The notes: generated by a model from the letters alone, not told the origin. A DNA stretch of 37,089 nucleotides from Methanobacteriota archaeon (GCA_027064305.1 JAMOPY010000017.1:1-37089), one strand, 5' to 3'. Counted from the first letter of the stretch, positions 6,985 through 15,116 are shown. Translations and numbers: made by a program.

Positions 6985-7521
6985 TTGCGCGTGTTCATAG
7001 GGGTTACGGGAGCGAGCGGTCAGGTCTACGCGAGGCGGTTGGCCGAGGTGCTGTTGGAGGAGGGGGTGGAGGTGGAGGCGTGCGTGACGCGGGCGGCGGA
7101 GCGGGTGATGAGGCGGGAGGGGGAGCGCCTTCCGGAGGGGGTGCGGCGCTACGATCCGGAGGACCTCTCCGCCCCGCCCGCGAGCGGGACCTACCGGGTG
7201 GACGGGTACGTGGTGTGCCCCTGCTCGCTGACCACGCTGGCGAGCGTCTCGGCGGGGATCGGGTCGGATCTGGTGAAGCGGGCGGCGATCGTGGCGCTGA
7301 AAGAGGGGCGCCGGCTGGTGCTGGTGGTGCGGGAGACCCCGTGGCCGGTCTCCGCGCTTCGGGCGGCGCTGGAGTTGGCGCGTGAGGGCGCGACGATCCT
7401 GCCCGCGTGCCCGGCGTTCTACCATCGACCCGAGGACGTGATGGATCTGGTGGACTACGTGGTGCAGAAGGTGCTCGACGCGTTGGGACTGGAGGTGGAC
7501 CTCGTCCGGTACGCGGACTGA
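6985..7521 (+). CDS. ubiX: UbiX-family flavin prenyltransferase
   Basis: This 178-residue flavoprotein should transfer a dimethylallyl group to FMN, producing prenyl-FMN for UbiD-type decarboxylases. The N-terminal FIGVTGASGQVYARRL is the flavin-binding family signature; VVCPCSLTTLASVSAGIGSDLVKRAA and RRLVLVVRETP are the other conserved blocks. Length is typical. The TTG at 6985 is preceded by GGGGAGG with 6 nt spacing, better than the GTG at 6991. No UbiD partner lies in this window. The gene ends one base before the convergent nucleotidyltransferase gene. Confidence 0.93.
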   Translation: MRVFIGVTGASGQVYARRLAEVLLEEGVEVEACVTRAAERVMRREGERLPEGVRRYDPEDLSAPPASGTYRVDGYVVCPCSLTTLASVSAGIGSDLVKRAAIVALKEGRRLVLVVRETPWPVSALRAALELAREGATILPACPAFYHRPEDVMDLVDYVVQKVLDALGLEVDLVRYAD

Positions 7522-7522
7522 C

Positions 7523-8197
7523 TCACTCGGTGGGGATGAACTTCCGGTACGGGTCCTCCTTCAGGAGCCTGCGCAGCTCCTCGACCGTCAACCCCTTCAT
7601 CCGGTCCCCGAAGAAGTCGCAGCGTCCCGGGGTGACCCTGCCCTTGCGCTCGAGCTCCGGGCTGCTCACGGTCACGTTGATCTCCGCCTTTGCCCCGCCC
7701 GGCGTGCGGACCTTGATGTTGACGTAGTGCTCGGGGATGTTCAGGGGTTTCCCGCCGCGCTCGGTGATGATAACCTCGTCCACGTCCAGGATCTCGATGC
7801 CCGCCTCCTTGAGGCGCTCGATCACCTCCTCGGGGTCCGTGGTGCCGAGCACGGTGATGTCGATGTCGCTCTCCCGCTTGATGTTCCCCCGCCAGACGCT
7901 GCCGATGAGCCGCGGGTCGAGGTCCTCCAGGGCCTCCATGACCTTGAGCGCCTCCTCGCGGAGCCACTTCAGGCGCTCGAGCTTGCGCTCGCCCTCCAGC
8001 TCGTCGCCGATCCGGTCGAGCTCGATCGCCACCTCCCGGTTGGAGGGGAGGATGTCGACTCCCAGCCGCCGCGCGGCCAGCTTCTTCGCGTCGATGTACT
8101 CATCCACCACGCCCTCGTAAAGGAGTCGGGCGGCCTCTCGGGCGACCTTCTTCCGCACCCACTCCAGCTCCCGGCGGTTCAGACGCTTCTCCACCAA
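7523..8197 (-). CDS. Nucleotidyltransferase-domain protein
   Basis: This 224-residue protein has a helical N-terminus rich in Arg and Glu (residues 1-100) and then a pol-beta-type minimal nucleotidyltransferase core, GSVWRGNIKRESDIDITVLG, with the catalytic Asp pair in SDID and a possible third acidic residue in KAEINVT. It is too short for an archaeal CCA-adding enzyme (about 440 residues), and I cannot name the substrate. The start may be TTG at 8197 or the adjacent GTG at 8194. It is the last gene of the S3Ae operon, 18 nt after the BtpA-family gene. Confidence 0.82.
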   Translation of the reverse strand: MVEKRLNRRELEWVRKKVAREAARLLYEGVVDEYIDAKKLAARRLGVDILPSNREVAIELDRIGDELEGERKLERLKWLREEALKVMEALEDLDPRLIGSVWRGNIKRESDIDITVLGTTDPEEVIERLKEAGIEILDVDEVIITERGGKPLNIPEHYVNIKVRTPGGAKAEINVTVSSPELERKGRVTPGRCDFFGDRMKGLTVEELRRLLKEDPYRKFIPTE

Positions 8198-8215
8198 CGT
8201 GAGGGGCCTGCCCCT

Positions 8216-8983
8216 TTAGCGCCCCTCGACCCTCGAGGCGGCGCTAACCAGCTCCCGGACGCGGTCCACGTCGACCGGGTTCTCGGTTACCCCATCCCGT
8301 TTAAAGTAAGTTCCGACGATGAGGCCGGAGGCGCCGCGCTTCAGGAACTCCCCCACGTTGTCCGGCGTGACCCCGCTCCCCACCAGCACCCGGTCCACGA
8401 CTCGGGCCACCCGCTCCACCTCCTCCGGGTCCGGGGCGGCGCCCGTGGCGCTCCCCGTCACGATCACCGCGTCCGCCAGCCCGCGCTCGACGGCGTCCCG
8501 GGCCACGTCCTCGATGGGCCGGTCGTCCAGGGGTCGGCCGTGCTTGACCTTGACGTCCGCGTACACCTCCACGTCCAGGCCCAGGCGCTCCCGTTCTCGC
8601 TGCACCTCGTGCGCCACCGGTCGTAGGATCCCCTGGTCCGTCGCCACCGCCTCGACGTAGGCGTTGACGCGGATGAAGGAGGCGCCGGTCGCCGCGCAGA
8701 CGCTGAGCGCCGCCAGCGCGTCGTTGCGGAGCACGTTGACGCCCACCGGCACGCTCACGCTCTCGATCACCTCCGCGACCGCCCGGGTCATGCAGGCCAC
8801 GGTGACCTTCGGCACGTCGTCCGGGTAGTAAGGGGCGTCCCCGTAGTTCTCCACGAGCACGGCGTCGACGCCGCCCTCCTCCAGCCGGGAGGCGTCCCGG
8901 ACGGCCCGCTCGACGACCTCCTCGATGTCGCGCGCCCGGGGGGATCCGGGCAGCGGGGGCAGGTGCACCACGCCGATGATCAT
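8216..8983 (-). CDS. BtpA-family TIM-barrel protein
   Basis: This 255-residue protein begins MIIGVVHLPPLPGSP and contains GVDAVLVENYGDAPYY, VGVNVLRNDALAALSVCAATGASFIRV-type core, VYADVKVKHG, TGSATGAAP and a phosphate-binding loop VGSGVTPDNV. These are hallmarks of the BtpA/SgcQ family. BtpA was described in cyanobacteria as a photosystem I biogenesis factor, which cannot be its job here; the archaeal role is unknown. The ATG overlaps the stop of the THUMP/SPOUT gene (ATGA), suggesting coupled translation. Confidence 0.88.
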   Translation of the reverse strand: MIIGVVHLPPLPGSPRARDIEEVVERAVRDASRLEEGGVDAVLVENYGDAPYYPDDVPKVTVACMTRAVAEVIESVSVPVGVNVLRNDALAALSVCAATGASFIRVNAYVEAVATDQGILRPVAHEVQRERERLGLDVEVYADVKVKHGRPLDDRPIEDVARDAVERGLADAVIVTGSATGAAPDPEEVERVARVVDRVLVGSGVTPDNVGEFLKRGASGLIVGTYFKRDGVTENPVDVDRVRELVSAASRVEGR

Positions 8984-10026
8984 CGGTCCCCGCCGCCCCG
9001 GGTGGCCTCGAGGAACGCGTCCACGAGCGCGGTCACGACGGAGGGGACCACGTGCTCGGTGGCGAAGGTCACGCCCGGGCAGAGGTCGAGCACATAGTCG
9101 CAGGCGCGGAGGACGCCGCGGGGGAGTCCCTTCCGGGATCCGGCCAGGACGACCACCTCGTCCCGCTCGGCGAGCTCCTCGCCCAGGTCCTCTCGCACGT
9201 GGGTGTAGGGCTCGCCCTTGGGGTCCGTGCCGATGAGCAGGGCGTCCCGCTTCAGGCGGACGAGTTGGTAAAGATCGTAGAGCAGCAGCTCGGTGCGCCG
9301 GAACTCCCGGCCGTAGGATTCGCGCTGCACCTCCATCCGGGACCGCACGCCGTCCCGTAGGCCTCGGAGGAAGTGGAAGAGTTCGACCGCGTTGACGGGC
9401 TCGTGGGGGGTGACGACGTAGGCCTTGAGTTCGAACCCCTGGACGGCCCGGCCGAGGCGCTCGCCCATGGAGTAGGCGGCCTTGGGGTCCCCCAGGTAGG
9501 GGATCTGGGCGAGGACGGTCTTGGCCAGGATGGGGTCGGCCTCGGGCTTCCAGGGGGGCAGCTTTTTCCACTCTTCCTCGCCGGGGAGGATGGAAACATA
9601 GGCCGTTTCTGAGATGATCTCCACCCAGACGAGCCTGTCCGGGTCGTCCAGGTCCACGCTCGCCCCGGTGGCCCGGCGGACGGCGTCCCCGGCGCGCTCG
9701 TTGACGTCCAGGCTGGTGAAGTCGTGGTCCCCGCGTCGGATGGTGCGGACCGCGAAGGTCTCGTCCTCGGAGATGCGGTCCCGGGCGAGCTCGGCGGCCA
9801 CCTCGGCGATCTCGTCCGGGTCGGCCCGGCACTCGCGCTCGATCGGGATGGCGCGCTCGACCTCGGGGATCCGCTCTAGGTCCTCCTTGGAGACGTCGCC
9901 TCGCACCAGGACGAGGCCGAGGTAGCCGTGGGGTCGGGGCTCCGTCTCGACGTCGCCCGCCTCCTCCTCGATCCGGCTGGCGGCGACGTTCTCCAGCTCG
10001 CGCTGGGTCTTCACGAGGAAGCGCAT
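8980..10026 (-). CDS. THUMP-domain protein with SPOUT-like C-terminal domain, predicted RNA methylase
   Basis: This 348-residue protein starts MRFLVKTQRELENVAASRIEE. The first 170 residues read as a THUMP-type RNA-binding module (LARDRISEDETFAVRTIRRGDHDFTS, then VWVEIISETAYVSIL). The C-terminal half holds VVVLAGSRKGLPRGVLRACDYVLDL and EHVVPSVVTALVDAFLEA, resembling the knotted SAM-binding region of SPOUT methyltransferases and the COG1818-type archaeal proteins. A role in tRNA or rRNA modification is likely; the target base is unknown. It follows S3Ae by 39 nt and overlaps the BtpA-family start. Confidence 0.8.
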   Translation of the reverse strand: MRFLVKTQRELENVAASRIEEEAGDVETEPRPHGYLGLVLVRGDVSKEDLERIPEVERAIPIERECRADPDEIAEVAAELARDRISEDETFAVRTIRRGDHDFTSLDVNERAGDAVRRATGASVDLDDPDRLVWVEIISETAYVSILPGEEEWKKLPPWKPEADPILAKTVLAQIPYLGDPKAAYSMGERLGRAVQGFELKAYVVTPHEPVNAVELFHFLRGLRDGVRSRMEVQRESYGREFRRTELLLYDLYQLVRLKRDALLIGTDPKGEPYTHVREDLGEELAERDEVVVLAGSRKGLPRGVLRACDYVLDLCPGVTFATEHVVPSVVTALVDAFLEATRGGGDR

Positions 10027-10065
10027 TCGGCCCGCGCCCGGGAGGGTTGGGTGCCGGGGCGGGGG

Positions 10066-10701
10066 TCAGTAGCTGGCCAGCTCGGGGTCGGCCCGGTCCC
10101 CGACGGCCTCGTGCGGGGCGAGGCCGGAGGGTTCCTCCAGGACCTCGGTCTTCCGGATCTCGGCCTGCCGGATGGGGTAGATCTTCCAGGCGGCCTCCTT
10201 GATCTGCTCGGGGATGCTCTGCTCCTCGCTGATCCCCAGGCACCGCTTGATGAACTCGTCGAAGTTGCACTCCTTGGCGTTCTCCTCGATCACGCGGAAC
10301 ATCTCCTTGCGGATGGCGCGCTGCTGGGAGGTCTTCGCCCGGCGGGTCGTGAAGGCCAGGCCGGCCACGCGGACGCGGTACCCGTCCTTGGTGACGACGT
10401 CGATCACGCCGTCGACCCGGCTCGTGCCGCGCCGCACCAGGCTCCGCACGTAGTCGCGCATGAGTCGGTGGCCCTCGAACTTGGAGTAGGCGGTCGTGCC
10501 CTCCACGTCGTAGATGCGGAAGAACACCTTGATGTGGTGCTTGGTGATGTCATCGAGCACGTCGCCGAGGGTGGTCTCCAGGACCCGGTTGATGACCTTC
10601 TTCGGGTCGTCCGCGGGCGTCTCACCGACCTCCACCCGGTCGAACATCTGCGGGGCCAGGATCGTGTACCACTTCTTCTGCCGCCACTTGTCCCGGACCA
10701 T
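10066..10701 (-). CDS. rps3ae: 30S ribosomal protein S3Ae (eS1)
   Basis: This protein of about 211 residues is eS1, found only in archaea and eukaryotes near the mRNA exit of the 30S subunit. Recognisable blocks are DKWRQKKWYTILAPQMFD, TTLGDVLDDITKHHIKVFF, GHRLMRDYVRSLVRRGTSR and WKIYPIRQAEIRKTEVL. ATG at 10701 is preferred over GTG at 10707 because GGGGTG sits at proper spacing before the ATG. It leads an operon with the THUMP/SPOUT, BtpA and nucleotidyltransferase genes. Confidence 0.96.
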   Translation of the reverse strand: MVRDKWRQKKWYTILAPQMFDRVEVGETPADDPKKVINRVLETTLGDVLDDITKHHIKVFFRIYDVEGTTAYSKFEGHRLMRDYVRSLVRRGTSRVDGVIDVVTKDGYRVRVAGLAFTTRRAKTSQQRAIRKEMFRVIEENAKECNFDEFIKRCLGISEEQSIPEQIKEAAWKIYPIRQAEIRKTEVLEEPSGLAPHEAVGDRADPELASY

Positions 10702-10733
10702 CCTCACACCCCTCGGCCGGCCGGGCGCCGCCG

Positions 10734-10744
10734 TTCAAAAAAGC
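10734..10744 (-). promoter_or_regulatory. TATA-like box of the S3Ae operon
   Basis: GCTTTTTTGAA on the minus strand is centred about 38 nt upstream of the S3Ae ATG, in the short gap after the serS stop codon. Confidence 0.6.
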
Positions 10745-10752
10745 CTCGGGAG

Positions 10753-12336
10753 CTAGCCCGGCCACGTCACCGTCTCCGGCACCTCGGGGAGCCCGCCGAA
10801 CCGCTCCTCGATCCTCCGCACGATCGGCTCCGGCCAATCCTCGGGATCGAACCCCCGCTGCGCCAGGAGCCCGACCGTCCAGCGGGTGAGCCCGAGCCCG
10901 GCGCACCCCGTGAACACGGTCCGGCCCGAGCGCTCCTTGATCCCGAACCCGTCCACGAAGTGCTCCCCGTGCACGTTGAACGAGCCCACCGACACCCACG
11001 CGTCCTCCTCGTCGCGGGACCCCTTGAACGGGAGGTACACCTCGAACTCGTACGTGGGCACGTCCGGCAGCTCGATGTCCCGATCCTCCAGGAGCCGGCC
11101 CTCCAGGTAGAAGGGATCGTCCGAGACCACGACCCGCCACTCCAGCCCCAGCTCGTCGGCCGCCCGCTTCGTCGCCTCCAGCAGCTCCTCCCGGATCCTC
11201 TCGGCGTCCTCCGGCTCCGCGATCCACACGTGCTCGATCCGCTGGAACTCGTTCACCCGCTCCAGCCCCTTCGCGGCCCCACCCTCCCACCGGTACGTCC
11301 AACCGCTGCAGTCGTAGAGCTTGATCGGCAGCTCGTCGGCGTCCACCACCTCCCCGCGGAGCAGCTCGTAGAAGGGCTCGCACTGGGCGGGCGCGAGCAC
11401 GTAGCCCGGGTCCCGGAGCTTCTCCCTCAGCGAGGACAGCGTCTTCTCGTTCAGCTCGTTCCACACGTAGAGCTCCCGCTTGAAGTCGTCGAACAGCTCG
11501 GGGTCCCGCTTGGGCGGGCAGACGTAGTACATCCCGTCCGGCAGCCCGTGCAGGTAGCGCATCCGGAACATGACCTCCAGCGGGATCAGCTTGGGGAACA
11601 GGGCCGGCTCGAAGCCCAGCCGGCGCGTCACGCGCTCCAGGAAGAAGTCCCGCAGCGCCTCCAGCAGCGCGGCCATCGGCGGCGTGTAAATCCACTGACC
11701 ACGTCCGGGGAACTCCTTGACCCACCCCCTCCTCAGGGCCTCCTCCGTCACGTCCCCCTCAAACCGCACCTCCACCGGACCGCTCTCGTCCACCACCGTG
11801 CCCGGCTCCAGCTTCGTCACCCGCTCCGCCAGCTCCCGACCACCCTCCTCCACCGCCCACCGCACGAGCCGGATCACCCGATCCACCACGTGCCTCCGCA
11901 GCAGCTCCTCGCTCAGATCCCGGAACTCCAGCTCGACCGCGTTCCCCTCCACGCGCACCTCGTCCGCCACCGGGACGTACCCCAGGTCCTCCGGCACCTC
12001 CCCCTCGAACTCCATGCGAACCCGGTACCGCTCCACGCGCAGGCCCCGAACCCCGACCCGGTGCTCCCGACCCAGCGTCTCCGCCAGCCGCTTCCGAACC
12101 CGCAGGGCGGCCTCGTGCGGGCGCAGGTACCGGGTCCCGCGGATCACCATCCGAACCTCGTCCGGAGAGACCTCCCACTCCAGGATCTCGCCGCCCTCCT
12201 CGCCCTCGGGCACGCCCCGACGGAGGAGGTCCTCGTTGGCCTCGCGCACGAACGCCTCCACGGTCCCCTCGATCTCGCCCGGGTCCACCTCGCGGGAGAG
12301 CGTGAACGTTACCTCCGCCTCCATCTCCAGCAGCAT
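10753..12336 (-). CDS. serS: Seryl-tRNA synthetase, methanogen (rare) type
   Basis: This 527-residue enzyme charges tRNA-Ser, and by family knowledge belongs to the atypical zinc-dependent class II SerRS restricted to methanogenic archaea. Recognisable parts include FPKLIPLEVMFRMRYLHGLP and YYVCPPKRDPELFDDF in the catalytic core. The presumed zinc ligands Cys (APAQCEPF), Glu (EFQRIEHVW) and Cys (FTGCAGLGLTRW) are all present; the last segment is also class II motif 3. The N-terminal 160 residues form the idiosyncratic tRNA-binding domain. ATG at 12336 follows GGTGAG by 5 nt. It lies 5 nt after the Cas6-like gene, downstream of kae1. Confidence 0.95.
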   Translation of the reverse strand: MLLEMEAEVTFTLSREVDPGEIEGTVEAFVREANEDLLRRGVPEGEEGGEILEWEVSPDEVRMVIRGTRYLRPHEAALRVRKRLAETLGREHRVGVRGLRVERYRVRMEFEGEVPEDLGYVPVADEVRVEGNAVELEFRDLSEELLRRHVVDRVIRLVRWAVEEGGRELAERVTKLEPGTVVDESGPVEVRFEGDVTEEALRRGWVKEFPGRGQWIYTPPMAALLEALRDFFLERVTRRLGFEPALFPKLIPLEVMFRMRYLHGLPDGMYYVCPPKRDPELFDDFKRELYVWNELNEKTLSSLREKLRDPGYVLAPAQCEPFYELLRGEVVDADELPIKLYDCSGWTYRWEGGAAKGLERVNEFQRIEHVWIAEPEDAERIREELLEATKRAADELGLEWRVVVSDDPFYLEGRLLEDRDIELPDVPTYEFEVYLPFKGSRDEEDAWVSVGSFNVHGEHFVDGFGIKERSGRTVFTGCAGLGLTRWTVGLLAQRGFDPEDWPEPIVRRIEERFGGLPEVPETVTWPG

Positions 12337-12341
12337 CGCCC

Positions 12342-13202
12342 TCACCCGCCCGGCGGGTGGCACGTGAGCGCGATCCGGCCCAGGCCGGCCGTGTTCATCT
12401 TGCCGACCCCGTACGCCGCGGCGAAGGATAAAACCTCGCCCGCGCGGGCCGGCGGGTCCGGGGGCAGCTCGTACACGAACGTCCCGACCACCGCCCGGAA
12501 CTCCTGCCGACCGATCCGGGAGGAGCGGCGGCGGAGCGTCCGCAGCCGGTAGCTCATGCTCACGGTGCGCGCGTCCTCCGACCACCGGATCAGCTCCCGG
12601 GCCTCCTCCCGGGTCAGCCCTTCCTCCCCGAACCGTCGGCGGAGCATCGTGAGCCGGCGGGCCGCGTTCCTAACGATCATGTGGAACCGGGGCACGCGCG
12701 CCCTACCCTCGTGCACGAGGTAGGTCGGAGTGAGCGTGGACACGACGATCAGGTCGCCCTCGGGCTCCAGCGGGCTGAGGCGGCGGGGCGGCACGAACCG
12801 GTACCGCTCCCCGTCGAACACGGTCTCGCCGGACCCGACGTCCTCGACCCGGGCGAGCCGGAACCGCGCGGCCCCGAGCCTTAGCCTCCGCTCGGCGAGG
12901 GGGAGCACGAGCTCCGCGTCCGCCTCCGCCGCGTCCTCGAACAGGTGAAGGTGAAAGTGGAGCCGGTCCCCCTCGCGCGCGAACTCGCTCCGGTCCAGCG
13001 GCGGGGTCAGGGTGACCCCGGAGGGGAACGGGGTGCCGTCCGGGCCGCCGTAGAGGTACCGCTCGATCGCCTCCGGGTTCGCCTCCCGGAGCCGGCTCAG
13101 GAGCATCCCTCGCACGGAGAAGCCCTTGAACTCGGGTAGGGGGCCCGGTTCCACGCACTCGAGGGTGACCCGGAGGCACTTGTAGCGGAGGTTCATCCTC
13201 AC
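12342..13202 (-). CDS. Cas6-like RAMP-superfamily protein, orphan
   Basis: This 286-residue protein resembles the COG5551/PF10040 type of Cas6, the CRISPR RNA-processing endoribonuclease. Residues about 25-40 have FKGFSVRGMLLSRLRE, like the N-terminal RAMP helix. GDRLHFHLHLFEDAAE forms the central strand. LTPTYLVHEG then PRFHMIVRNAARRLTMLRR match the second half, and the C-terminus has a glycine-rich loop GVGKMNTAGLGRI, the RAMP hallmark. No CRISPR repeat or other cas gene is visible in the window. It is embedded between kae1 and serS, overlapping the kae1 stop (GTGA), so it is expressed with tRNA-maturation genes. The start may also be ATG at 13196. Whether it processes crRNA or has another RNA target is unknown. 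Confidence 0.75.
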   Translation of the reverse strand: MRMNLRYKCLRVTLECVEPGPLPEFKGFSVRGMLLSRLREANPEAIERYLYGGPDGTPFPSGVTLTPPLDRSEFAREGDRLHFHLHLFEDAAEADAELVLPLAERRLRLGAARFRLARVEDVGSGETVFDGERYRFVPPRRLSPLEPEGDLIVVSTLTPTYLVHEGRARVPRFHMIVRNAARRLTMLRRRFGEEGLTREEARELIRWSEDARTVSMSYRLRTLRRRSSRIGRQEFRAVVGTFVYELPPDPPARAGEVLSFAAAYGVGKMNTAGLGRIALTCHPPGG

Positions 13203-14218
13203 CCGCGTCCCCAGGGCACCGGGGCCTCGTCCACCCGGTACCGCTGCCTCACCGTGGCCCGTTTCGGGATCTCCTCGGGCGGGATGGAGTGGCCGTGCCG
13301 GTGCAGCAGGAGGCCCGTCCAGGCGATCATGGCCCCGTTGTCGCCGGCGAGGTCCGGGGGCACCGTGTGGGCCTCGGCGCCGCGCTCCTCGGCCATGGTG
13401 TGGATCATCTCGGAGAGGCGCCGGTTGGCGGCCACGCCCCCCGTGAGCAGGATCTCGTCGGCGCCGAGCTGGGCGGCGGCGCGCTCGGTCACCTCGACGA
13501 GCATGGAGAACGCCGTCTCCTGGAGCCCGGCGCAGACGTCCTCGAGCCGGGCGCCCTCCTCGTGCGCGCGCAGGGCGGCGGTGAGGAGGCCGGAGAAGGA
13601 GACGTCGGTCCCGCGCACGGTGTACGGGAGCTCGATTGGGTCGCCCTTTCTCGCGAGCCGCTCGATCTCGGGGCCTCCGGGGTGGGGAAGGCCGACCTCG
13701 CGGGCGAAGGTGTCGAGCATGTTGCCCACGGGCAGGTCCAGGGTCTCGCCGAAGACGCGGTACCGCCCGGCCTTGAGGGCGAGGACCTGCGTGTTACCGC
13801 CGGAGACGTAGAGGGTGACGGGATTGTCGAACTCGAGGCCCTCATTCCGGGCGGTGAGGCGCCCGATCTCGACGTGGGCGACGCAGTGGTTCACGGGGGC
13901 CAGCGGCACCTCCAGGGCCAGGGCGAGGGTGCGGGCCGCGGTGGCCCCGACCCGGAGGCAGGGGCCCAGTCCCGGGCCCTTGGAGTAGGCGACCAGGTCG
14001 ATCTCCTCGGGGTCGATCCCGGCCCGGTCCAGGGCCCGCTCCAGCAGCCCTGGGAGCTCCCGGGAGTGGTGCTCCGCGGCCTCCCGGGGCAGGATGCCGG
14101 ACCCGGGGGGCGGGGTGTACTGGGCCCGCTCGTTCGCGAGGATCTCGCCCTCGGAGGTCGCGACGCCCACGCCGAGCTTCTCGGCCGTAGACTCTATACC
14201 GATACAGATCTCCACCAT
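13199..14218 (-). CDS. kae1: tRNA N6-threonylcarbamoyladenosine synthase subunit Kae1 (TsaD)
   Basis: This 339-residue ASKHA-fold enzyme, the catalytic subunit of the KEOPS complex, transfers threonylcarbamoyl to A37 of ANN-decoding tRNAs. It shows GIESTAEKLGVGV at the N-terminus, the metal-binding NHCVAHVEIG (His-x3-His), the nucleotide loop LYVSGGNTQVL, LPVGNMLDTFAREVG and LTGGVAANRRL near residue 255. Start is ATG at 14218. In some archaea Kae1 is fused to Bud32; here bud32 is separate, 0.9 kb away beyond an opposite-strand gene. It leads the operon kae1-Cas6-like-serS. Confidence 0.96.
   Translation of the reverse strand: MVEICIGIESTAEKLGVGVATSEGEILANERAQYTPPPGSGILPREAAEHHSRELPGLLERALDRAGIDPEEIDLVAYSKGPGLGPCLRVGATAARTLALALEVPLAPVNHCVAHVEIGRLTARNEGLEFDNPVTLYVSGGNTQVLALKAGRYRVFGETLDLPVGNMLDTFAREVGLPHPGGPEIERLARKGDPIELPYTVRGTDVSFSGLLTAALRAHEEGARLEDVCAGLQETAFSMLVEVTERAAAQLGADEILLTGGVAANRRLSEMIHTMAEERGAEAHTVPPDLAGDNGAMIAWTGLLLHRHGHSIPPEEIPKRATVRQRYRVDEAPVPWGRG
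14193..14201 (+). promoter_or_regulatory. Possible TATA-like element for the unknown gene at 14250
   Basis: CTCTATACC inside the 5' coding end of kae1 is the closest AT-richer patch, about 50 nt upstream of the plus-strand ATG. Weak evidence; the two divergent genes leave only 31 nt between their starts, so their promoters must overlap coding sequence. Confidence 0.3.
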
Positions 14219-14249
14219 GCCCGGAGCCGGCCCCCGGCGGGGAGTGCGC

Positions 14250-15116
14250 ATGGTCGGTTTTAAGGCGTCCCTGTTCCGGCGCGACTGCGCGCGGGTTTTT
14301 GAGGAGCTGGGCTATCACGTCGAGCCGGTCGGGGAGGAGCACCGGCTCGACTTCGTCGCGTACGACGAGGAGGGCGCGCTCGCGGTCCTGTGCGTCGGAG
14401 GGCGGGAGGACCTGGCCAGGTTCTCGCCGCTGGGCGAGTGGGAGGAGGGGCTGGCGGAGGTGGCCAGGGACGCGGAGGCGCTCGGGGTGCCGGCCCTGAT
14501 CGTGCTGCCGGGCGAGCCGGATGGGGAGCTGCTCTCCGTCGTGTCGTTCTGCGAGCACTACGGGCTCGGGGTGACCGTCTCGGAGTGGGAGGCGCTGCCC
14601 CTGGAGCTCGTGGAGGATCCGACGCGGGTGCGGTGGCGGTCCGCCACCGAGCTGCTCTTCGAGGTCGAGCTGGGGACCGTGCCGGAGTGGCCGGAGGTGG
14701 AGCCGGCGGAGCGGCTGCTGACGGGTAAGCGGGAGGTGAGCGTGGGGGACGTGGTGCGGATCGTGAAGCGCGAGGTCAGCCTGGACTGGAAGGACCTGGT
14801 GCTGCGTCTACGGTGGGAGGGGTACTCGGGTGAGGGGCTGTCCGAGGTCCTCCTCGCGGTGACCGCGAGCGAGGAGGTGGAGGTGACGGACGACGGGGAG
14901 TTCCTGCACGTGCCGGAGCGGCTGTCGGAGGTGCTGGGGGCCCTGCTGGTCTGGCTGCAGAACCGGGAGAAGGTGCCGGAAGACGAGGTGTACGAGTTCC
15001 TGTTCGCGCAGTTCGGGGTGCCGTACGACGTGACCTACATCGCGCTCAAGAAGCTGGAGGAGGAGGGGGAGATCGAGGTCCGGGAGGGGGTGGTTAAGGC
15101 CCGGGGTCAGACGTAG
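14250..15116 (+). CDS. Uncharacterised protein, possible degenerate nuclease fold plus winged helix
   Basis: I do not recognise this 288-residue acidic protein. Residues 9-50 (CARVFEELGYHVEPV, then RLDFVAYDEEGALAVLCVG) have the helix-strand-Asp-strand layout of PD-(D/E)xK nuclease-like folds, but the second strand ends in CVG rather than ExK, so catalysis is doubtful. A Rossmann-like stretch with ALIVLPGEP follows. The last 120 residues look like tandem winged helices, ending DVTYIALKKLEEEGEIEVREG, a typical wHTH recognition helix and wing. ATG at 14250 follows GGGGAG with about 6 nt spacing. It lies head-to-head with kae1 and overlaps the 3' end of bud32 by 10 nt. Confidence 0.8.
   Translation: MVGFKASLFRRDCARVFEELGYHVEPVGEEHRLDFVAYDEEGALAVLCVGGREDLARFSPLGEWEEGLAEVARDAEALGVPALIVLPGEPDGELLSVVSFCEHYGLGVTVSEWEALPLELVEDPTRVRWRSATELLFEVELGTVPEWPEVEPAERLLTGKREVSVGDVVRIVKREVSLDWKDLVLRLRWEGYSGEGLSEVLLAVTASEEVEVTDDGEFLHVPERLSEVLGALLVWLQNREKVPEDEVYEFLFAQFGVPYDVTYIALKKLEEEGEIEVREGVVKARGQT
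14257..14264 (-). promoter_or_regulatory. TATA-like box of the kae1 operon
   Basis: CCTTAAAAC on the minus strand is centred about 42 nt upstream of the kae1 ATG. It lies inside the first codons of the divergent gene starting at 14250, so the two promoters are interlocked. Confidence 0.5.

Noticed and set aside
8984..10270. Long N-terminal extension of the BtpA-family frame
   Set aside because: The extension overlaps the THUMP/SPOUT gene in another frame and is low-complexity. The ATGA overlap and family N-terminus fix the start at 8983.
9928..12552. Long plus-strand open frame of 874 codons across S3Ae and serS
   Set aside because: It is the antisense shadow of well-recognised minus-strand genes. 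The translation is low-complexity Leu/Pro/His/Asp with no family pattern, as GC-rich shadows are.
12342..13202. A CRISPR array near the Cas6-like gene
   Set aside because: I looked for regularly spaced direct repeats on both sides and found only coding sequence with ordinary codon structure.
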